DNA of 64,000 nucleotides from UBA2387 sp019454665 (GCA_045862995.1 BTVX01000002.1:186001-250000), one strand, 5' to 3'. Positions 24,518 through 33,538 are shown, counted from the first letter of the stretch. Made by a program: numbers and translations. Notes: a model not told the origin generated them from the sequence alone.

Positions 24518-24629
24518 ACGCTTTGCGCAAGAAAGTTCGCAAACACGGACTTGAGAGGGCGTGCAAAGAACCTGTTGTGGCAGGGCAATGGTCCTAGAAC
24601 AGGACTTGCGCTTTGAAGGGAACAGTGAT

Positions 24630-25904
24630 ATGATGTCTTTTGTGAGTGGGATTCGAGCCAACGACTTGACACGGGGCGTCCGAAGCCTCCTTCGGGCGAG
24701 CGTTGCAGTGCTGGTCTGTGCCGGGGGGGCGGGGGCGATGGCCAGCGACCCGTACGGTGCGAACCATTTGATCTTGGACAACGTTCGCCTCGACGTATGG
24801 GTCTGTTCGTACGACACGGGTGCTTCCGTCCCATTTGTGCCCAATCAGCCCGTTTCCGGTACGAATGTGAACACCTCGGTCCGAGCATCCGCCGGCCTCT
24901 CGGGGACCTTTCCTTCAAGCTGGGAGATCGTTTACACGTCTTGGTACCTCGTCTCCTACGAGTACACCATCGGGGGCCATTCCGTCGGAACCACGCTCGC
25001 ACCGATGGTGGACGAGAAGTCGGACCGCGTGCGATTCGCCTCGACTCACTTTCCTGACGGCACGCAACTCCCGCTGACCGTCTCGGCCCAGTTCTACCTG
25101 GAAGGGATCGATGAGGAGGGGATGATCGTCGAAGACCTGCGCGTCGTCGAGGCCACAGCGGTTGTGACGGTCCACAACAAGGGATTGACGTGGGCGACGA
25201 AGGAGGAGGTCACCACGGCTCTTGGGTTTCACGTGCCGCCAACCGAGTATCCGGACGGTTATGCTCCTGCTTCGAGGCGCGGCGCCCACGCGGCGAACGG
25301 TTCATTTTTGGAAAGCAACCACGCCGTGCTCAATCAGGATTCAAACGTTCAAACGACGACCGAGGCGCAACTCGCGAACTGGCTCAAGACCGCGACCTAC
25401 ATCCTGGGCTTCACGCACGGGGAGCCGACGAACGTCCGTTCGTCGCAGTCGGATCAACTGTTCTTCAACTATGCCCCCCTTCAGATGAGCGAGATACGCG
25501 GCTACGTGACGAACGGCCGGACGGTGCCCCTGCCTAACATCGTGGTGATGCACGCTTGCGAGACCCTGGCTCAGACCTACCACGCTCCGTTTGCTTTCGC
25601 AGTACACGACATTGATCCGAACATCACATACGTGAACCGAGCCTATGCTGGCTATCCTGTAGTAGTGTGGTCATTGGGATACAAGGGCAACTTCGCCATA
25701 GATGTGCATGCAGAAGCGGTCTACAGATATCTCAGAGAAGGGCTCGTACTCTCAAAGGCCGTTGAACAAGCCAATGCTCAGTTTCCTCAACAGAGCAGCT
25801 CGGGAGTCTACCTCGCAATGCTCTGGAGAGGAGACGAGTATGCGCGAATTAAGAAGGTCTATAACGGAGCGGAGGTATCGAACTCATGGTTCTATGCATA
25901 CTAA
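24630..25904 (+). CDS. Exported protein with clan CD-like HG...AC signature
   Basis: A 424-residue protein with no clear family. A hydrophobic export segment (about 19-37) is followed by a beta-rich N-terminal domain (40-185). The C-terminal domain contains ILGFTHGEP (H263-G264) and, after 45 residues, the strand NIVVMHACETL (A309-C310). A hydrophobic strand ending in His-Gly, then one ending in Ala-Cys, is the signature of clan CD peptidases and CHAT domains. A later helix, GLVLSKAVEQANAQF, resembles the closing helix of CHAT domains. I infer a cysteine peptidase fold with an H263/C310 dyad. The ATG at 24630 follows GAAGGG. The 3' third is visibly lower in GC. It overlaps the next gene by 19 nt. 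Confidence 0.65.
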   Translation: MMSFVSGIRANDLTRGVRSLLRASVAVLVCAGGAGAMASDPYGANHLILDNVRLDVWVCSYDTGASVPFVPNQPVSGTNVNTSVRASAGLSGTFPSSWEIVYTSWYLVSYEYTIGGHSVGTTLAPMVDEKSDRVRFASTHFPDGTQLPLTVSAQFYLEGIDEEGMIVEDLRVVEATAVVTVHNKGLTWATKEEVTTALGFHVPPTEYPDGYAPASRRGAHAANGSFLESNHAVLNQDSNVQTTTEAQLANWLKTATYILGFTHGEPTNVRSSQSDQLFFNYAPLQMSEIRGYVTNGRTVPLPNIVVMHACETLAQTYHAPFAFAVHDIDPNITYVNRAYAGYPVVVWSLGYKGNFAIDVHAEAVYRYLREGLVLSKAVEQANAQFPQQSSSGVYLAMLWRGDEYARIKKVYNGAEVSNSWFYAY

Positions 25905-27064
25905 CTGCCGTATTGCTTTTCCAACAGGCAGGTTCACCTGATCCTGTCGCCAAGCTACTTGCCTTCAGCGAGGTGGCGACGACTGCTGGTGGGCGTCACG
26001 CTCCTGATCCTCCACTCAGCATAGAGGAGTCGAAGGTGACGATCAATCTGATAGGAGAGGTTGAAGTGACCGTCAATGGCGATCGAGCTTTCATGGATCG
26101 CAGAACGGGCCGCATTCGCGCTTACTTCGGATCGTCGGGATACAGTTCCGAGTACAATCGTGGCCGAAACCGTGCGGAAGTCAAGCCGGTTCTGTCACGG
26201 GAAATGGTTGAAGTGCTATGCAACCTTTATGCTAAGGCTGCATGGCCAGAATGCGGGGGGTTGAAGTTTCGCAAGATTGAGGTGGACGACCGAAACATGG
26301 TTCTGGTTGAGGCCGACTTCGTGAAAGGGGAGGCTACATTTCCCCTCGAGCCAGTCGTGATGGAGATTGACCCGCTCTACGGGAGGCTTCGCTTGTTCTC
26401 ATGCGTCTACCCGCCCGAGCCACCCCCCAATCTCGTCCCGCGGCTGTCCATCGCCGAGGCGAGAGACACGGCTTTCGGGGCGCTCGCGTTCTTCCACGGC
26501 TCGACGATCCTTCAGGAGGTCGAGGAGTTCGAGTTGGCGATTGTGAAGCCGGTTGCCGAGACCGAAGGTCGGCACGACTGGTATTCGGCAGAACAACTCG
26601 CGGCCGGCGCCGCGGGTCGGGGCATCCTCGCCTACAGCGGGTTCTTCGAGGATCGAGAGATCTTGCGGAGCGACGGCGTGGGTTGGCACCGCTACCGCGT
26701 GGTCATCGACGCCGAGACGGGGCGTGTTCTCGCGCTGTGGCGTTTCCGGCCCATGGGGGGCGGCGCCCAATCGTCCGATCCCCCGTTCGGCTGGAACCTC
26801 GGGCCCGGCGCGTTGCGCTTCACCCTGAACGGTCGGGAGGTTTTGGTCGAAGGCGAGATCGAGCGCGTCGCCGCTCCCGCCAAGTTCGAGTCGTCCAGCC
26901 GCGTCATCGTGGAGTCGAACGGGATGAGCCTTCTCGCCGAGTTCGACGCGGGGCAAGGCCTGTTGCGCACGATGGCGCAGAAACCCTCCTACGGGCGACC
27001 GGACGCGCTAACGCTTGCTGCGCTGGCGAACCTAGGGCGCGCTCAGACGGGTTCGCCGAGGTAG
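25886..27064 (+). CDS. Exported hypothetical protein, 392 aa
   Basis: I do not recognise a family. The N-terminus MVLCILTAVLLFQQAG looks like a short signal peptide. The rest alternates charged beta strands; YRVVIDAETGRVLALWRF resembles the core of PepSY-type domains (Y-x-V-x-V-D-A-x-T-G), and an earlier block FPLEPVVMEIDPLYGRLRLF may be a second copy. It starts inside the end of the HG...AC protein gene, so the two are translationally linked and may form a protease/inhibitor pair, since PepSY domains can inhibit peptidases; that is speculation. The first 500 or so nt are lower in GC than the rest. The 3' end overlaps convergent livG by 22 nt. Confidence 0.65.
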   Translation: MVLCILTAVLLFQQAGSPDPVAKLLAFSEVATTAGGRHAPDPPLSIEESKVTINLIGEVEVTVNGDRAFMDRRTGRIRAYFGSSGYSSEYNRGRNRAEVKPVLSREMVEVLCNLYAKAAWPECGGLKFRKIEVDDRNMVLVEADFVKGEATFPLEPVVMEIDPLYGRLRLFSCVYPPEPPPNLVPRLSIAEARDTAFGALAFFHGSTILQEVEEFELAIVKPVAETEGRHDWYSAEQLAAGAAGRGILAYSGFFEDREILRSDGVGWHRYRVVIDAETGRVLALWRFRPMGGGAQSSDPPFGWNLGPGALRFTLNGREVLVEGEIERVAAPAKFESSSRVIVESNGMSLLAEFDAGQGLLRTMAQKPSYGRPDALTLAALANLGRAQTGSPR

Positions 27065-27807
27065 GCCTCAATGACCTTCGGGTTGCTGCGGATCGCCTCG
27101 GGCGGGCCTTGGGCGATTTCGCACCCGTGGTCCAGAACCACGATCTTCTCACACAGGTTCATCACGAACCGCATGTCGTGCTCGATGAGCAACACGGTCA
27201 TGTTGAACTGGTCGCGGATTTGGCGCACGACGCGCAGCAGGTCGTCCGATTCCTGGGGGTTCATGCCCGCCGCCGGCTCGTCGAGCAACAGCAGCTCGGG
27301 TTGGGTGGCCATCGCGCGGGCGATTTCCAGACGCCGTTGCATGCCGTAGGGCAGATCGCAACTGCGCGTGTGGGCCACTTTGTCCAAGTGCAGCACCTCG
27401 AGCAGGGCCATCGCCTGGTCCTTGAGTTCTTGCGTCTCGCGGATCGAGTTCGGCAGGTCGGCGATCGCGCTGGCCAGGCCCACGCGGTGGCGAAGGAAAG
27501 CGGCCACCACCACGTTTTCCAGCACGCTCAGGGTCCTGAACAGCCGGATGTTCTGGAACGTGCGGGCGATGCCCAATTGGGCCACCTTGTTCGAAGGCGT
27601 CCCAGAGAGTTCGCGACCTTTGAACTTGATCGAGCCGCTGGTCGGCTTGTAGACGCCCGTGATCAGGTTGAAGCAGGTGGTCTTGCCCGCGCCGTTGGGA
27701 CCGATCAGCCCGAACAGGTCGCCTTTCGACACGGCGAACGACACGTCGTTGACGGCCACCAGACCGCCGAACTTGATGGTCGCGTTGTTGAGTTCCAGCA
27801 GGCTCAC
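27043..27807 (-). CDS. livG: Branched-chain amino acid ABC transporter ATPase
   Basis: A 254-residue LivG-type ATPase that powers import of leucine, isoleucine and valine or related compounds. Walker A is GPNGAGKTT, the signature region is LPYGMQRRLEIARAM, Walker B is LLLLDEPAAGMN and the H-loop is LLIEHDM. The long insert between Walker A and the signature, with ARTFQNIRLF, is typical of LivG. Its GTG start overlaps the livM stop (GTGA). The second ATPase, LivF, usually follows directly but is missing: the next gene is convergent and unrelated. Confidence 0.93.
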   Translation of the reverse strand: MSLLELNNATIKFGGLVAVNDVSFAVSKGDLFGLIGPNGAGKTTCFNLITGVYKPTSGSIKFKGRELSGTPSNKVAQLGIARTFQNIRLFRTLSVLENVVVAAFLRHRVGLASAIADLPNSIRETQELKDQAMALLEVLHLDKVAHTRSCDLPYGMQRRLEIARAMATQPELLLLDEPAAGMNPQESDDLLRVVRQIRDQFNMTVLLIEHDMRFVMNLCEKIVVLDHGCEIAQGPPEAIRSNPKVIEAYLGEPV

Positions 27808-28997
27808 GACGTTTGGGCCGCCTCCGAACGGCGTTGGCCGAGCACGCGCTTCAGCCAGGCCCACGAGAACTCGGCGTGGCCGAGCAGACCTTGCGGCCGC
27901 ACGAGCATCAGGATGATGAGCACCCCTGAGAAGATGACCATGCGGAGCTTTTCGGCTTCGTAGCGCGCGTTGGCGAGGACGGGCACTTGGTTCAGGACGA
28001 TGCTGAGCACGAAGCTGAGCGCCATGCATCCGAGCACGATGCCCAGATGCCGGATCGCCGCCTCCTTCTTCGTGCCGTGGAAGTGGTCGATCACGCGCTT
28101 GACCAGATAGACCGCCAGCACCGTGGCGAACGCGCCGGCCATGAGTTGGCCGCCCGTCACAGGGCCCATGTCGCGGAGTTTTTCGGGCAGATAGAACAGC
28201 GCGGCCGCGGCCAGCACCGAGCCCGTGATCGAGCCGGTCCCGCCCAGCACGACCATGGTGAGGATGATGAACGACTGTTCCATGCGGAACTGCTGCGGCG
28301 AGATGAAGCCCTCGTAGTGCGCGAACAGCGCACCCGCCACGCCCGCGAGCGCCGAGCCGATGAGGAACGCCGTCACCTTGACGCGCGTCACGTTCACGCC
28401 CATCGCCGAGGCCGCCACCTCGTCCTCGCGGACGGCGAGGAAGGGAAGTCCGTGCGCCGACTTGAGCAGGTTCCGGCAGATCGCGATGGCAGCGAAGGCG
28501 GTGAGCCACACGAGCCACGTGAACTGGAACTTGGGCGAGACATTCATGCCGTAGGCTTCGCCCAAGGGCTTTTGGTTTTGGACGATGATGCGGATGATCT
28601 CGCCGAAGCCCAAAGTGACGATGGCCAGATAGTCGCCCCGCAGACGCAACGACGGGAGCCCGACGACCAGGCCTGCGAGGGCGGCGAAGGCCGCGCCCGC
28701 CACCATCATCAGCAGCAGCCACGGCAAGCCGGTGATGCCCGAGTTCGCGTAGTGCTGAACGCTGATGATGCCCGCCGAGTACGCGCCGACCTGCCAGAAC
28801 GCGGCGTGGCCGATGGAGAACTGGCCCGTGATGCCGTTGATCAGGTTCAAGCTGACCGAGAGGATCACCCAGACCCCGGCAAGCACGACCAGCCGCTTGG
28901 TGTAATCGTTGCCCGAAGCGTCGGCGGCGGCCGAGATCAGGAAGCAAGCGCCCAAGCCGGCGAGAATCGAGACGACTCGTGTCGGCCAGTACTTCAT
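27804..28997 (-). CDS. livM: Branched-chain amino acid ABC transporter permease LivM
   Basis: A 397-residue inner-membrane permease with about ten hydrophobic segments. Seen are NLINGITGQFSIGHAAFWQVGAY-like sequence, LRLRGDYLAIVTLGFGEIIRI and VVLGGTGSITGSVLAAAALFYLPE, all LivM hallmarks; the EAA-like loop is HGLPFLAVREDEVAASAMGVNV. The ATG at 28997 overlaps the livH stop (ATGA), and the gene overlaps livG. The tail (about 370-397) is basic. Confidence 0.93.
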   Translation of the reverse strand: MKYWPTRVVSILAGLGACFLISAAADASGNDYTKRLVVLAGVWVILSVSLNLINGITGQFSIGHAAFWQVGAYSAGIISVQHYANSGITGLPWLLLMMVAGAAFAALAGLVVGLPSLRLRGDYLAIVTLGFGEIIRIIVQNQKPLGEAYGMNVSPKFQFTWLVWLTAFAAIAICRNLLKSAHGLPFLAVREDEVAASAMGVNVTRVKVTAFLIGSALAGVAGALFAHYEGFISPQQFRMEQSFIILTMVVLGGTGSITGSVLAAAALFYLPEKLRDMGPVTGGQLMAGAFATVLAVYLVKRVIDHFHGTKKEAAIRHLGIVLGCMALSFVLSIVLNQVPVLANARYEAEKLRMVIFSGVLIILMLVRPQGLLGHAEFSWAWLKRVLGQRRSEAAQTS

Positions 28998-30181
28998 ACC
29001 TTTTCCACCTTGGAGCTGCCCAGCAGCCCGCCCGGCCGGAACAAGAGGACGGCGATCAGGATGACGAAGGCGATCGCGTCCTTGTAGTCGCCGTAGCCCG
29101 ACCACACGACCAGCGTCTCGGCGACGCCCATCAAGAGACCGCCCAGCACCGCGCCGGGGATGTTGCCGATGCCGCCTAGGACGGCGGCCACAAACGCCTT
29201 GACGCCCGGCTGGACACCGAAGAACGTGGTCAGCGACAAGCCGAGGAACGTTGCGCTCATCATCGCGCCCGCACCGGCGAGCGCCGAACCGATGGCGAAC
29301 GTCAGGGTGACGATCCGGTTGACGTTGACGCCCATCAGCGAGGCCGAATCGAAGTCGAGGGAGACGGCCCGCATCGCGCGGCCCGGCTTCGTGTTCATGA
29401 CGATGTGCCGAAGAATGAGCATGAGCGCCAAGGCGGTGACGAACATGATGAGCTGCCCGTACGGGATGAGCAACGAGACGCCGCTGCGCTCGTAATCGCT
29501 CTTCATCGTGGTGACGTCGGTCCGCTCTTTGTTGCGGGTTTCGCGAAGGAGGCGGCCCTCAGGCGAGAGGTCGAATTCGCTCTTGACGCCCTCGGTCTCC
29601 ATCTGCTTTCGGACGGCGGCTTCGGCAGTGTTGAGCTCGGCCTCTTCGACCTTGATTCTCTCAACGAAGGTGGCGTCGCGAGGTTTGAGGGGGATCTGGA
29701 GGACTTCGTTGCGGTAGGGGTTGACTTCCTCGCGGATGGGCTGCGGCGGGCTGTTGGGCAGGAACAGCGCACCCGCGTATTGCAGCATGAGCGACATGCC
29801 GATCGCGGTGATGAGGCTGGCGATGCGCGGTTGGCTGCGCATCGGGCGATAGGCGAACAGCTCGATGAGCATGCCGATGATCGCGCAGACCACCATGCTC
29901 GCCACGAGCATCATGAGCAGGTTCACCCAGGACGATTGGCCCAAGGTCGTGGCCGTCGGCGAATAGCCGAGCCACCAAGACACGAAGAGCGCCATGTAGG
30001 CGCCCAACATGAAGACCTCGCCGTGGGCGAAGTTGATCAAACGGAGCACCCCGTACACCATCGTGTAGCCGAGCGCGATCAGAGCATAGATCGAGCCCAG
30101 CAGGATGCCGTTCACAAGTTGCTGCGGCAGGTTTGCGAAATCCAACTGCAAACCTGCCGCAAAGGCCGTCCCAAGGTCCAT
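28994..30181 (-). CDS. livH: Branched-chain amino acid ABC transporter permease LivH with an extra loop
   Basis: A 395-residue permease, whereas LivH is usually about 290-310 residues. The N-terminal part (LVNGILLGSIYALIALGYTM, LINFAHGEVFMLGAY) and the C-terminal part (GRAMRAVSLDFDSASLMGVNVNR, FFGVQPGVKAFVAAVLGGIG) are standard. Between them, about residues 150-233, lies a charged, mostly helical insertion containing VERIKVEEAELNTAEAAVRK and LLRETRNKERTD. It sits between two membrane segments. The gene follows livK by 3 nt and overlaps livM. Confidence 0.9.
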   Translation of the reverse strand: MDLGTAFAAGLQLDFANLPQQLVNGILLGSIYALIALGYTMVYGVLRLINFAHGEVFMLGAYMALFVSWWLGYSPTATTLGQSSWVNLLMMLVASMVVCAIIGMLIELFAYRPMRSQPRIASLITAIGMSLMLQYAGALFLPNSPPQPIREEVNPYRNEVLQIPLKPRDATFVERIKVEEAELNTAEAAVRKQMETEGVKSEFDLSPEGRLLRETRNKERTDVTTMKSDYERSGVSLLIPYGQLIMFVTALALMLILRHIVMNTKPGRAMRAVSLDFDSASLMGVNVNRIVTLTFAIGSALAGAGAMMSATFLGLSLTTFFGVQPGVKAFVAAVLGGIGNIPGAVLGGLLMGVAETLVVWSGYGDYKDAIAFVILIAVLLFRPGGLLGSSKVEKV

Positions 30182-30184
30182 GCG

Positions 30185-31390
30185 TTACTTGACGTCCGTT
30201 GGGGCGTAGGCCTTGACGGGCTTTTGGGTGCCGTCCGCTTGGAGTTCGACGACGAGTGCGCGCTTCGGCGGGTTGCCGCCCTGGCCCTTGAACGTGATGT
30301 CTCCAGAGACACCCTTGTAGTTTTCGAGGTTGTGGAGCGCGCCGGCGACGGCCTTGGACGAGACGTCGCCCGTCACGGCTTTGATGGCTTCAACGGCAAC
30401 CGCAGCGGCATCGTAGGCGAGGGCGCCCATAGTCGTGCCGGGGCGCTCGTTGTATTTGGCGACGAACGCGTCGAGGAACGCCTTGACTTCCGGCCGGTCC
30501 TCCTGGTCGGAGTAGTGGTTGCAGAAGTAGCCGCCGACGATGGCCTCGCCGCCGGAGTTGATGATCTCCTTGCTGTCCCAGCCGTCTCCGCCCATGAACT
30601 TGACGTTGGTCAGGCCGACTTGGCTGGCCTGGCGGACGATCGGGCCGACCTCGGTGAAGTAGCCGGAGAGGAACACGCCGTCGGGGTTCTTGCCCTTCAG
30701 GTTGGTGAGCTGCGCGTTGAACTGGGTGGAGGAGCCGCCCTCGTAGAACTGCTCGTCCACGATCTCGCCGCCGAGCATCGTGTAGTAGTCTCGGAACGAG
30801 TTGCTGAGGCCCGTCGAGTAGGGGATCTTCTTGTCGGTCATCAAGGCGACCCGCTTCAGACCGAGTTCCTCGAAGGCGAACTTGGCCATGACCGGGCCCT
30901 GGAAGCTGTCTCGGTAGCAGACGCGGAAGATGTCCGGTCCCTTGTCGCTGATGTCGTCCCGCGTCGCGCCGATGGCGACCAGCGGAATGCCCTTCTCGGT
31001 GCAAGCGATGGCCATCTGAGCGGTGATTCCGCTGGCCACCTCGCCGAGGACGACGACCGCTCCGTCGGAGATGAGCTTCTCGGTCGCGCTCTTGCCGATC
31101 TGCGGATCGGAGTTGGAGTCGCCGACGAGCAGTTCGATCTTCTTGCCATTGACGCCGCCCGCCTCGTTGATCTGGTCCACGAGGAGCCGAACGCCTCGCT
31201 CGCTGTCCACGCCCCACGGTCGTTGGTCGCCGTTGAGGCTGGCGACGAGGCCGATTTTGATCGTGTCGCCGGTCGCAGTGGTGCCTGTGCCGCCACCCGA
31301 CTCGCTCGAACCGCCGCCGCTGCAGCCTGCCAAGATGCCCGCGCCGAACACGGCGCCCAGGGCGATGTAAAGAAAACTTCTGCGCTTCAT
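30185..31390 (-). CDS. livK: Branched-chain amino acid ABC transporter substrate-binding lipoprotein
   Basis: A 401-residue periplasmic binding lipoprotein of the Leu/Ile/Val-binding (type I) fold. The start at 31390 gives a signal peptide with lipobox LAGC followed by a Gly/Ser-rich linker. The mature domain begins IKIGLVASLNGDQRPWGVDSERG and includes KKIELLVGDSNSDPQIG, VVVLGEVASGIT and MGALAYDAAAVAVEAIK, all family marks. It is the first gene of a livK-H-M-G unit on the minus strand. The ligand could be an amino acid, urea or another small polar molecule. Confidence 0.92.
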   Translation of the reverse strand: MKRRSFLYIALGAVFGAGILAGCSGGGSSESGGGTGTTATGDTIKIGLVASLNGDQRPWGVDSERGVRLLVDQINEAGGVNGKKIELLVGDSNSDPQIGKSATEKLISDGAVVVLGEVASGITAQMAIACTEKGIPLVAIGATRDDISDKGPDIFRVCYRDSFQGPVMAKFAFEELGLKRVALMTDKKIPYSTGLSNSFRDYYTMLGGEIVDEQFYEGGSSTQFNAQLTNLKGKNPDGVFLSGYFTEVGPIVRQASQVGLTNVKFMGGDGWDSKEIINSGGEAIVGGYFCNHYSDQEDRPEVKAFLDAFVAKYNERPGTTMGALAYDAAAVAVEAIKAVTGDVSSKAVAGALHNLENYKGVSGDITFKGQGGNPPKRALVVELQADGTQKPVKAYAPTDVK

Positions 31391-31513
31391 GGTGAGTTGA
31401 ATCAAACCCCGCGATGGTCTGGGGCGGCACACCGCCCTGAATTGCACAGTATACAGAAACGACTGGCCCGATGCTATCCCGCCGAGACTCGCACGTCAAG
31501 ATCGGCGACCAGC

Positions 31514-31519
31514 TAGAAT
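31514..31519 (+). promoter_or_regulatory. -10 box of the 31529 gene (leaderless type)
   Basis: TAGAAT lies 9 nt before the ATG at 31529. The transcript would begin within 2-3 nt of the start codon. Confidence 0.4.
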
Positions 31520-31528
31520 GGGAATCGC

Positions 31529-32248
31529 ATGAGTCTCGGCAAGCGCGTGTTCAGCGAGAAAGAAGCGGCTGAGATCGTTCAGCGGGCCGTCGCCCTTCAG
31601 GAGTCGGCTGGCGACAACGCCCGAGCCTACGTTCCCGGCGTGACGTTGGACGAACTCAAACGCATCGCCGAGGAAGCGGGCATAGACCCCAAGTACATCG
31701 AGGTCGCGCTCGAATCCCGGGTCCGGGAGGGCCACAAAGGTCCGCTCCACCTCACCGAGGAGTTCGAGCGCGTGGTTGACGGCGAACTTCCGCCTGAAGA
31801 TTTCGACGTGGTCATGGAGCATGTGAAGAGCGCGAACACCCAACGGCCGGTGGTTCAGGTGGGCAAGTCGCTCCAGGGCCAGATTTGGACGGGGTGGGGG
31901 TTGGCCGGCCTGAACGTCACGTCTCGGAACGGGCGGACCCGCATTCATGTCAAGTCGAACGCCTTCCTGCCGTTCATGACCACGCTCTATCCTTGCCTCA
32001 TCGGCAGCATCATCGCTTCGGCGGCGATGTCCGAACGTGGAATGGTCGCGGCCGGATTGGGAGTGGCCGCCGCCTTCGTCAGCGCGGGATTGGTGGGCTT
32101 TCGAGCCCTTTTGACCAAGGGGCATGAAGCGGCGCGGAAGACGACCGATCGGCTGGAGGAGGCGGTCGCCGCCGAGACCGAATCCCGGAGACCCGCTTCG
32201 AACCCGGAGGCCGTGGTGGAACGCCTCACGCTGGATCAGCCCACCTGA
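31529..32248 (+). CDS. Membrane-anchored hypothetical protein, 239 aa
   Basis: No family recognised with certainty. The N-terminal 60 residues are helical and look like a short regulatory module often found in bacterial membrane proteins: FSEKEAAEIVQRAVALQ, then GVTLDELKRIAEEAGIDPKYIEVAL. A middle domain of about 80 residues is followed by two adjacent membrane segments (about 150-195) and an acidic helical tail. It stands between divergent livK and a sugar transferase gene. Confidence 0.65.
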   Translation: MSLGKRVFSEKEAAEIVQRAVALQESAGDNARAYVPGVTLDELKRIAEEAGIDPKYIEVALESRVREGHKGPLHLTEEFERVVDGELPPEDFDVVMEHVKSANTQRPVVQVGKSLQGQIWTGWGLAGLNVTSRNGRTRIHVKSNAFLPFMTTLYPCLIGSIIASAAMSERGMVAAGLGVAAAFVSAGLVGFRALLTKGHEAARKTTDRLEEAVAAETESRRPASNPEAVVERLTLDQPT

Positions 32249-32343
32249 GAGGCTCGCGGGGTAAGATGCGGGCGTCGGGGCAATGCCCTAACGCATTGTC
32301 GCGTCACTTGAGACTATCAACGCCCCGATCCCAACGAATCCGC

Positions 32344-33057
32344 ATGAGTGCACCGTCCGCCCCAACCCGTTCCAATCACGCTGAGTTGATGGCGGCTTGG
32401 CGCGAGGCGCGCCGGATTGGCGCGCACGAGCCGTTGATCGTCGAACCCAAGCGCGTTCGGTATGCCGCCGCCAAACGCTGCTTCGATTTCGTGGGCGCGC
32501 TCGTACTGATCGCGCTGCTCAGCCCCGTGATGATCGGTTGCGCCGCCGTTGTCAAGGCGACCAGTCCGGGGCCGATTCTCTACCGCTCCCGCCGTTGCGG
32601 GCTCGGTGGACGCACGTTCTGGTTCTACAAGTTCCGTTCGATGCGCGACGGCTCCGACAAGGAACTGGCCAAACTGCTTGCCCTGAACGAAAAGAACGGC
32701 CCCATCTTCAAGATGCGGCACGACCCGAGGATCACCAAGGTGGGTCGGTTCATGCGCCGATTCAGTCTGGACGAGTTGCCCCAACTGTTCAACGTCGTCG
32801 CGGGACAGATGTCGCTGGTCGGTCCGCGGCCCCCCATTCCCCACGAGGTCGAAGCGTACGACGAACGCACGCTGCGCCGCCTGAGCGTCTACCCAGGCAT
32901 GACCTGTTATTGGCAGATCAAGGGGCGCTGCGAACTCTCCTTCGAGGAGTGGATCGAGCTCGACCTGCAATACGTGGACGAGATGAGCTTCTGGCTCGAC
33001 CTGAAGATTCTCGCCATGACACCTGTGGCGGCGGCGAAAGGCATCGGCGCATACTGA
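32344..33057 (+). CDS. Undecaprenyl-phosphate sugar phosphotransferase (bacterial sugar transferase)
   Basis: A 237-residue initiating glycosyltransferase of the WcaJ/WbaP C-terminal type. It moves a sugar-1-phosphate onto undecaprenyl phosphate to start an exopolysaccharide or O-antigen. A basic N-terminus leads to KRCFDFVGALVLIALLSPVM (the re-entrant helix), then TSPGPILYRSRRCGLGG, FWFYKFRSM, the DE pair in FSLDELPQLFNVV, and SLVGPRPP. It lacks the large N-terminal membrane domain, so it is the minimal form. ATG 32344 is preferred; an in-frame ATG at 32266 would add 26 unusual residues. Confidence 0.92.
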   Translation: MSAPSAPTRSNHAELMAAWREARRIGAHEPLIVEPKRVRYAAAKRCFDFVGALVLIALLSPVMIGCAAVVKATSPGPILYRSRRCGLGGRTFWFYKFRSMRDGSDKELAKLLALNEKNGPIFKMRHDPRITKVGRFMRRFSLDELPQLFNVVAGQMSLVGPRPPIPHEVEAYDERTLRRLSVYPGMTCYWQIKGRCELSFEEWIELDLQYVDEMSFWLDLKILAMTPVAAAKGIGAY

Positions 33058-33076
33058 AGCACCAATCGGTGCCAAC

Positions 33077-33538
33077 GTGAGAGTCATCCATCCTCGAACC
33101 CCCGAACACTGGGACCACGCGCGACGCCTGATCTCGCTTTACGGCGAGGCGATCCGCGAGACTCCCTGTTTCGACGACCTGTCGGACGACCTGGCGGCGC
33201 TGCACCGACGCTACGGTGGCCGAGCGGGCAAGGCGTGGATCGCTGCGCCGGGAAAGGAAGACTTCGCGGGCGTGGTCCTGCTGGACTTCCGCTCCGACCG
33301 CGCCCTTCTCAAGCGGCTGTATGTGGAGCCCAGGGCGAGAGGGACCGGCCTCGGGCGACGCCTGGTCCGTGCGGCCATCGGATGCTCACGGGACCTGCCC
33401 GTGGAACTGGAAACGCTCGATTCGATGGTGGAGGCGAGGGCGCTGTACGCGTCGGAGGGATTCGTCGAGACATCGGCGTGCGGCGGGGTCAGGACGATGC
33501 GGTTGGAGCCATCGCCGTCCCGTCTGACAAAAAAGTAA
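33077..33538 (+). CDS. GNAT family N-acetyltransferase
   Basis: A 153-residue acetyltransferase. The acetyl-CoA site is LLKRLYVEPRARGTGLGRRLVRAAI (pattern RGxGxGxxL), with a preceding strand FAGVVLLDF and the C-terminal ARALYASEGFVETSA. The substrate is unknown. It starts with GTG 19 nt after the sugar transferase gene and may be co-transcribed. Its 3' end, coding for the final Lys-Lys, is A-rich and doubles as the upstream element of the next promoter. Confidence 0.83.
   Translation: MRVIHPRTPEHWDHARRLISLYGEAIRETPCFDDLSDDLAALHRRYGGRAGKAWIAAPGKEDFAGVVLLDFRSDRALLKRLYVEPRARGTGLGRRLVRAAIGCSRDLPVELETLDSMVEARALYASEGFVETSACGGVRTMRLEPSPSRLTKK

Noticed and set aside
24561..24629. Extended N-terminus of the HG...AC protein from an upstream in-frame ATG
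   Set aside because: The extra residues have no export-signal character and the ATG at 24630 has a purine-rich GAAGGG ahead of it.
29405..31516. 703-codon plus-strand frame across livH and livK
   Set aside because: It is antisense to both transporter genes; its composition (Asp, Val, Arg, Ala) is typical of antisense frames in GC-rich DNA.
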